A stretch of DNA of 26,550 nucleotides from CAVDRM01 sp963611355. GTDB taxonomy: Bacteria > Bacillota > Clostridia > Christensenellales > Aristaeellaceae. Location: NCBI GenBank assembly GCA_963611355.1, contig CAVDRM010000033.1:1-26550 (forward strand), read 5' to 3'. A program made the translations under genes and the position numbers. Shown here piece after piece: positions 24,039-26,550 of this stretch (the first letter of the stretch is position 1; the number at the start of each line of letters is the position of its first letter). The notes beneath the pieces were generated by a model. The model saw only the letters and a program-made list of their open reading frames with translations, was not told the DNA's origin and made no database searches.

Positions 24039-24422
24039 ATGAAGAAAAAGAAAATCGTTTTGCTTTGTGCATTGGCTGCCGTCCTGCTGACGCTCGGCGT
24101 TATGGCAGCGCGCTGTTTTATCCTGCCGCGCAAAACCGGCAGCGCAGTTTCGTCGCTGACCCTGCCGAAGAACGCTTCTTTGCACATTGATACGCGCATT
24201 GTGCATGGGAGCGTCCATATCTTGGTCACGAATGATTCAAAAACCGTTTATTGGGACGAAACGCTGACCCGCTCCTACAGCTTTTCCATTAAAGCGTTTG
24301 AGGACGAGGATTATACGGTTTATGTGACCTATCACGACGCCAACGCCGATGTGGATATCTATCGCACGGATGCAAACGGCACACGAATGCCGGATGACAT
24401 AGGTGTAGAAGAAACAGTTTAA
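24039..24422 (+). CDS. Small exported or membrane-anchored protein of unknown function
   Basis: A 127-residue protein with MKKKK followed by a hydrophobic helix (about 6-28), then a soluble beta-rich domain with many Asp and Thr residues. I do not recognise the family. There is no lipobox. GGCGGAGAG precedes the start. It is the last gene of the recF-HAD group and ends before the hairpin at 24451. Its extracytoplasmic location is inferred from the N-terminus. Confidence 0.7.
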   Translation: MKKKKIVLLCALAAVLLTLGVMAARCFILPRKTGSAVSSLTLPKNASLHIDTRIVHGSVHILVTNDSKTVYWDETLTRSYSFSIKAFEDEDYTVYVTYHDANADVDIYRTDANGTRMPDDIGVEETV

Positions 24423-24450
24423 TGCTTTTTAGATGTCAAATCGTATCATA

Positions 24451-24476
24451 ATGCCCGCCGAAGCGGGCATTTATTT
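24451..24476 (+). terminator. Bidirectional intrinsic terminator between convergent genes
   Basis: ATGCCCGC-CGAA-GCGGGCAT (24451-24470) is a perfect 8-bp stem followed by TTATTT on the plus strand. The minus-strand side, TATGATA, is less T-rich but the hairpin also lies directly beyond the birA stop codon. It probably ends both transcripts. Confidence 0.8.
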
Positions 24477-25418
24477 AAGCCGAACGCTGACCTCGCCGGA
24501 TGAGAGCGCCATTTGCGTCCCGTTCGGCAGCGTGACGAGCAGACGGCCTATATCATCAATGGCATCGGCGCGGGCAATATACGAAACGCCGTTTTGCGAA
24601 AAGCTCACATCCTGCCCCAGCAGGAATGAACGGCGGCGGTATTCGTCCATCCACGGGCGCTCCGGCAGGGCGCGGAGCATGGGCAGGAGATTCAACGCTA
24701 TCTGCGCGGCCAGACGGGAACGCTCCAGACGCCCAAGCGTTCCGGCCACATCGCGGACATCCTCCGGAAAATCCTCCGTCGTCAGATTCATGCCGATGCC
24801 GCACACCAAGGCGGCGGTTTCACCCGTCTCCATGCTGGCCACAGCCTCGGTCAATATGCCCGCAACCTTGCGGCTTTTATAAAACAAATCATTGACCCAT
24901 TTGATGGACAGCTCCGGCCCGCCGCACTGACAGACGGCGCGGACGGCGGCCACCGCCAGCGCCTGCGTCGCCAACGCCGCGTCAGGCAGCGGCAGGGCAA
25001 TCGGAACGGTCAGCGTCATGTAGAGACCGGTTTTCTGCGGCGAATAAAATGAGCGTCCGCGCCGCCCCCGCCCGGCGGTCTGCGCATCTGCGACCAGCAG
25101 AAGCGGGTGCTTTAAGTCCGCCGCCCGCCGCCGCCCCTCGGCGTTGGTGGAATCAATCACGTCAAAGCATTGAACGTCAATGCCCGACCCGCGCAGCAGC
25201 ACGGCCATCTGCCCCTCATCCAATGCGTCCGGCGCGGACAAAAGGGCATACCCTCTGTTCGTCGCCGCGTCCACTGCGCATCCATCCGCCTTCAGCGCGC
25301 TGACCGCCTTCCAAATGGCATTGCGCGATACGCAAAGCTGCCGCGCCAGCGCCTGCCCCGATATGTATTCTCCGTTTGCCTGTTTGAGCAGCAAAAGCAC
25401 TTCGTCCTTGAGCGCCAT
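24471..25418 (-). CDS. birA: Bifunctional biotin-protein ligase and repressor BirA
   Basis: A 315-residue protein with an N-terminal winged helix (about 1-60, SGQALARQLCVSRNAIWKAV), then the ligase domain: DSTN near 89-92, the biotinyl-AMP loop GRGRRGR at 116-122, KWVND at 173-177 (usually KWPND) and KVAGILTE at 184-191. The C-terminal SH3-like cap ends at SGEVSVRLK. It attaches biotin to carboxylase subunits, and the winged helix suggests biotin-dependent repression. ATG 25418 is used; an in-frame GTG at 25427 has AAGGA 4 bases upstream and is a real alternative. Nearby genes are not biotin genes, so its operon targets lie elsewhere. Transcribed alone. Confidence 0.93.
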   Translation of the reverse strand: MALKDEVLLLLKQANGEYISGQALARQLCVSRNAIWKAVSALKADGCAVDAATNRGYALLSAPDALDEGQMAVLLRGSGIDVQCFDVIDSTNAEGRRRAADLKHPLLLVADAQTAGRGRRGRSFYSPQKTGLYMTLTVPIALPLPDAALATQALAVAAVRAVCQCGGPELSIKWVNDLFYKSRKVAGILTEAVASMETGETAALVCGIGMNLTTEDFPEDVRDVAGTLGRLERSRLAAQIALNLLPMLRALPERPWMDEYRRRSFLLGQDVSFSQNGVSYIARADAIDDIGRLLVTLPNGTQMALSSGEVSVRLK

Positions 25419-25456
25419 GCACAGCACACCGTCCTTAAAATCAGGCTTTTTTAAAT

Positions 25457-25517
25457 AAGAGACATTCCTCTTGTGATTGGCATCACGCCGGCATTGATGA
25501 GCCGGCCGTTTTCGGCC
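25457..25517 (-). other. Series of hairpins in the birA leader
   Basis: On the minus strand, in order: GGCCG-AAAA-CGGCC (25504-25517), GCCGGC/GCCGGC (25487-25506), GTGAT-GCCA-ATCAC (25473-25486) and AAGAG/CTCTT (25457-25472). The first two share three bases and so cannot form together. No consensus riboswitch is recognised. Confidence 0.45.
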
Positions 25518-25546
25518 TTCGTCAGCTGTCCGCGGGATGCGTTTTA

Positions 25547-25575
25547 ACCATATCATTTTAGCAATGCTCTGTCAA
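25547..25575 (-). promoter_or_regulatory. Candidate birA promoter
   Basis: Minus-strand TTGACA (25570-25575), 17-bp spacer, TATGGT (25547-25552). The -35 is perfect and the -10 matches four of six. It predicts a leader of about 120 nt. The rest of the gap toward 25689 shows no other element I can name. Confidence 0.6.
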
Positions 25576-25688
25576 TCAGGAACAAGCACCGCACGCTTTG
25601 CGGAAGTAAAAAATGTACATTGGTCAATCAATCGCAAAGCACTTTACGCTGACCTGCTCAAAAGCGGCAGATTGAATACCGCGGCCTA

Positions 25689-25717
25689 TTGACATTTCGT
25701 TCCTGAAATCGTATACT
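25689..25717 (+). promoter_or_regulatory. Promoter of the TetR-family gene
   Basis: TTGACA (25689-25694), 17-bp spacer, TATACT (25712-25717). The start is predicted near 25724, just before the palindrome at 25730-25749. Confidence 0.85.
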
Positions 25718-25729
25718 TAGCACAGATGA

Positions 25730-25749
25730 TTTAGAACGATAGTTCTAAA
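25730..25749 (+). promoter_or_regulatory. Palindromic operator, probably for the TetR-family regulator
   Basis: TTTAGAAC-GATA-GTTCTAAA is a perfect inverted repeat with 8-base arms and a 4-base spacer. It lies between the promoter and the ribosome site of the regulator gene, the typical place for autorepression. Confidence 0.75.
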
Positions 25750-25766
25750 AAGGAGGCCGATTCGCC

Positions 25767-26339
25767 ATGCCGCCGAAAGCAAAGTTTACAAAGCAACAAA
25801 TCGTGGATGCTGCGTTGCAGATTTTTCGAGATGAGGGTATTGAGAAACTGACATCCAGAAATCTCGGGAAAAAGCTCGGCAGCTCTGCCTGTCCGATATT
25901 CACCGTTTTCTCAAGCATGGAGGACGTGGAGACTGCTATGGTGGAATCGGCAAAGGCAATCTATAAGGGATATGTTGAGGCGGGGCTGGCACAGGAGCTT
26001 CCCTTCCGTGGCGTGGGCGAGCAGTACATTCGTTTTGCCGCAAACGAGCCGAAGCTGTTTCAGATGCTGTTTATGAGCGAAACAAAGGAAACCACACCTT
26101 TGAATTGCATTTTGCCGATGCTGGACGAAAGCTATGATCAAATCCTGCGTTCTCTTATGATTTCATCCTCGACTGACCGGCAAACGGCAGAGAAATTGTA
26201 TCGTCATCTATGGATTTATACCCATGGCATCGCCTGTCTATGCGCGACGAAAACCTGCCAATTTTCAAAGCAGGAAACACAGCGTATGCTGACGGAGGTA
26301 TTCCGGAGCTTGCTCAAGAATTATGGGGACGAGTCATGA
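25767..26339 (+). CDS. TetR/AcrR-family transcriptional regulator
   Basis: A 190-residue regulator. The N-terminal helix-turn-helix is about 8-55 (TKQQIVDAALQIFRDEGIEKLTSRNLGKKLGSS, then CPIFTVFSSMEDV), close to the family pattern but with Cys-Pro-Ile where a Tyr-rich turn is usual. The C-terminal ligand domain, about 75-185, has an LWIYTHGIACLCATKT segment typical of the WHG-type TetR group. AAGGAGG precedes the ATG. A palindrome sits at its promoter, suggesting autoregulation. The stop overlaps the next start (ATGA), making a two-gene unit. Base composition looks less GC-rich than the upstream genes. The ligand is unknown. Confidence 0.9.
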   Translation: MPPKAKFTKQQIVDAALQIFRDEGIEKLTSRNLGKKLGSSACPIFTVFSSMEDVETAMVESAKAIYKGYVEAGLAQELPFRGVGEQYIRFAANEPKLFQMLFMSETKETTPLNCILPMLDESYDQILRSLMISSSTDRQTAEKLYRHLWIYTHGIACLCATKTCQFSKQETQRMLTEVFRSLLKNYGDES

Positions 26340-26550
26340 ATAAGGCATGGTCAGACCTGAACAAATCCTTTCAGGTACAGCTAAGGAAGGAAGAAACCTT
26401 TCCCGATGGAATCAAGACCCTTTTGACCCTGCGGCAGATTCTCATGGACGAGTTGTTTCATATGAAGCAGGAGCTGCGCCGCGAGGATTTTAACACCATG
26501 CCCTTTCCAAACGCAAACGGCTATCACAGCAAGACCATTGCCTATTCTAT
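26336..26550 (+). CDS. DinB-like protein, N-terminal part (cut by window end)
   Basis: 71 codons are visible from an ATG that overlaps the TetR stop. The segment has a helix-forming start, LTLRQILMDELFHMKQEL and then FNTMPFPNANGYHSKTIAYS. The spacing and the GYHSKTIAYS stretch recall DinB/DUF664-type four-helix proteins in Clostridia, which often bind metal through histidines. This rests on recollection and a partial sequence. It is likely under control of the TetR-family protein. Confidence 0.5.
   Translation, partial: MNKAWSDLNKSFQVQLRKEETFPDGIKTLLTLRQILMDELFHMKQELRREDFNTMPFPNANGYHSKTIAYS

Noticed and set aside
1..26550. tRNA or rRNA genes, CRISPR arrays, insertion sequences, phage or defence genes
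   Set aside because: Looked for tRNA-like CCA ends and TTCGA arms, regularly spaced repeats, transposases and integrases; none was found by eye. A tRNAscan or CRISPR tool run would confirm.

Overview
The window is about 26.5 kb of dense, GC-rich bacterial chromosome. It most likely comes from a member of the Clostridia (Bacillota), perhaps a gut lineage near Christensenellales. The supporting signs are a T-box leader before serS, a RecD2 helicase, a DUF5711-like protein next to hemW, strong AGGAG ribosome sites and sigma-A promoters with 17-bp spacers. The placement is inference; no marker was searched. There are no rRNA or tRNA genes, CRISPR arrays, insertion sequences or prophage genes. Most of the window is core genome.

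Layout. 1-52: tail of an unknown plus-strand gene. 221-2302 (minus): hppA, a membrane pyrophosphatase with its own promoter, a roughly 400-nt structured leader containing an intrinsic terminator, and a terminator at the end. 2846-6351 (minus): a secreted protein with five SH3b repeats, then the pair hemW and DUF5711-like gene, driven from a promoter at 6400-6428. 6499-11978 (plus): a tight operon of yhhN-type membrane protein, MFS transporter, TtcA-like tRNA thiolase, recD2 and tcdA. 12038-17162 (plus): a cell-wall block of an L,D-transpeptidase, an FHA membrane protein, a SEDS polymerase (FtsW/RodA/SpoVE) and a class B PBP. The last three overlap by 4 bases each and resemble the actinobacterial fhaB-rodA-pbpA order. 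17203-18938: T-box-controlled serS, with a second nested-hairpin element between the T-box terminator and the start codon. 19043-24422: a DUF362/ferredoxin protein, gyrB, recF, a HAD-family protein and a small exported protein. 24471-25418 (minus): birA with a hairpin-rich leader. 25689-26550: a TetR-family regulator with a palindromic operator at its own promoter, overlapping a truncated DinB-like gene. This last part looks less GC-rich than the rest.

No clear new defence or mobile system is present. The observations most worth a second look are the structured RNA ahead of hppA, the nested hairpin element ahead of serS, the FHA-SEDS-PBP cassette without a kinase gene in view, and the multidomain L,D-transpeptidase with an apparent zinc-binding tail.
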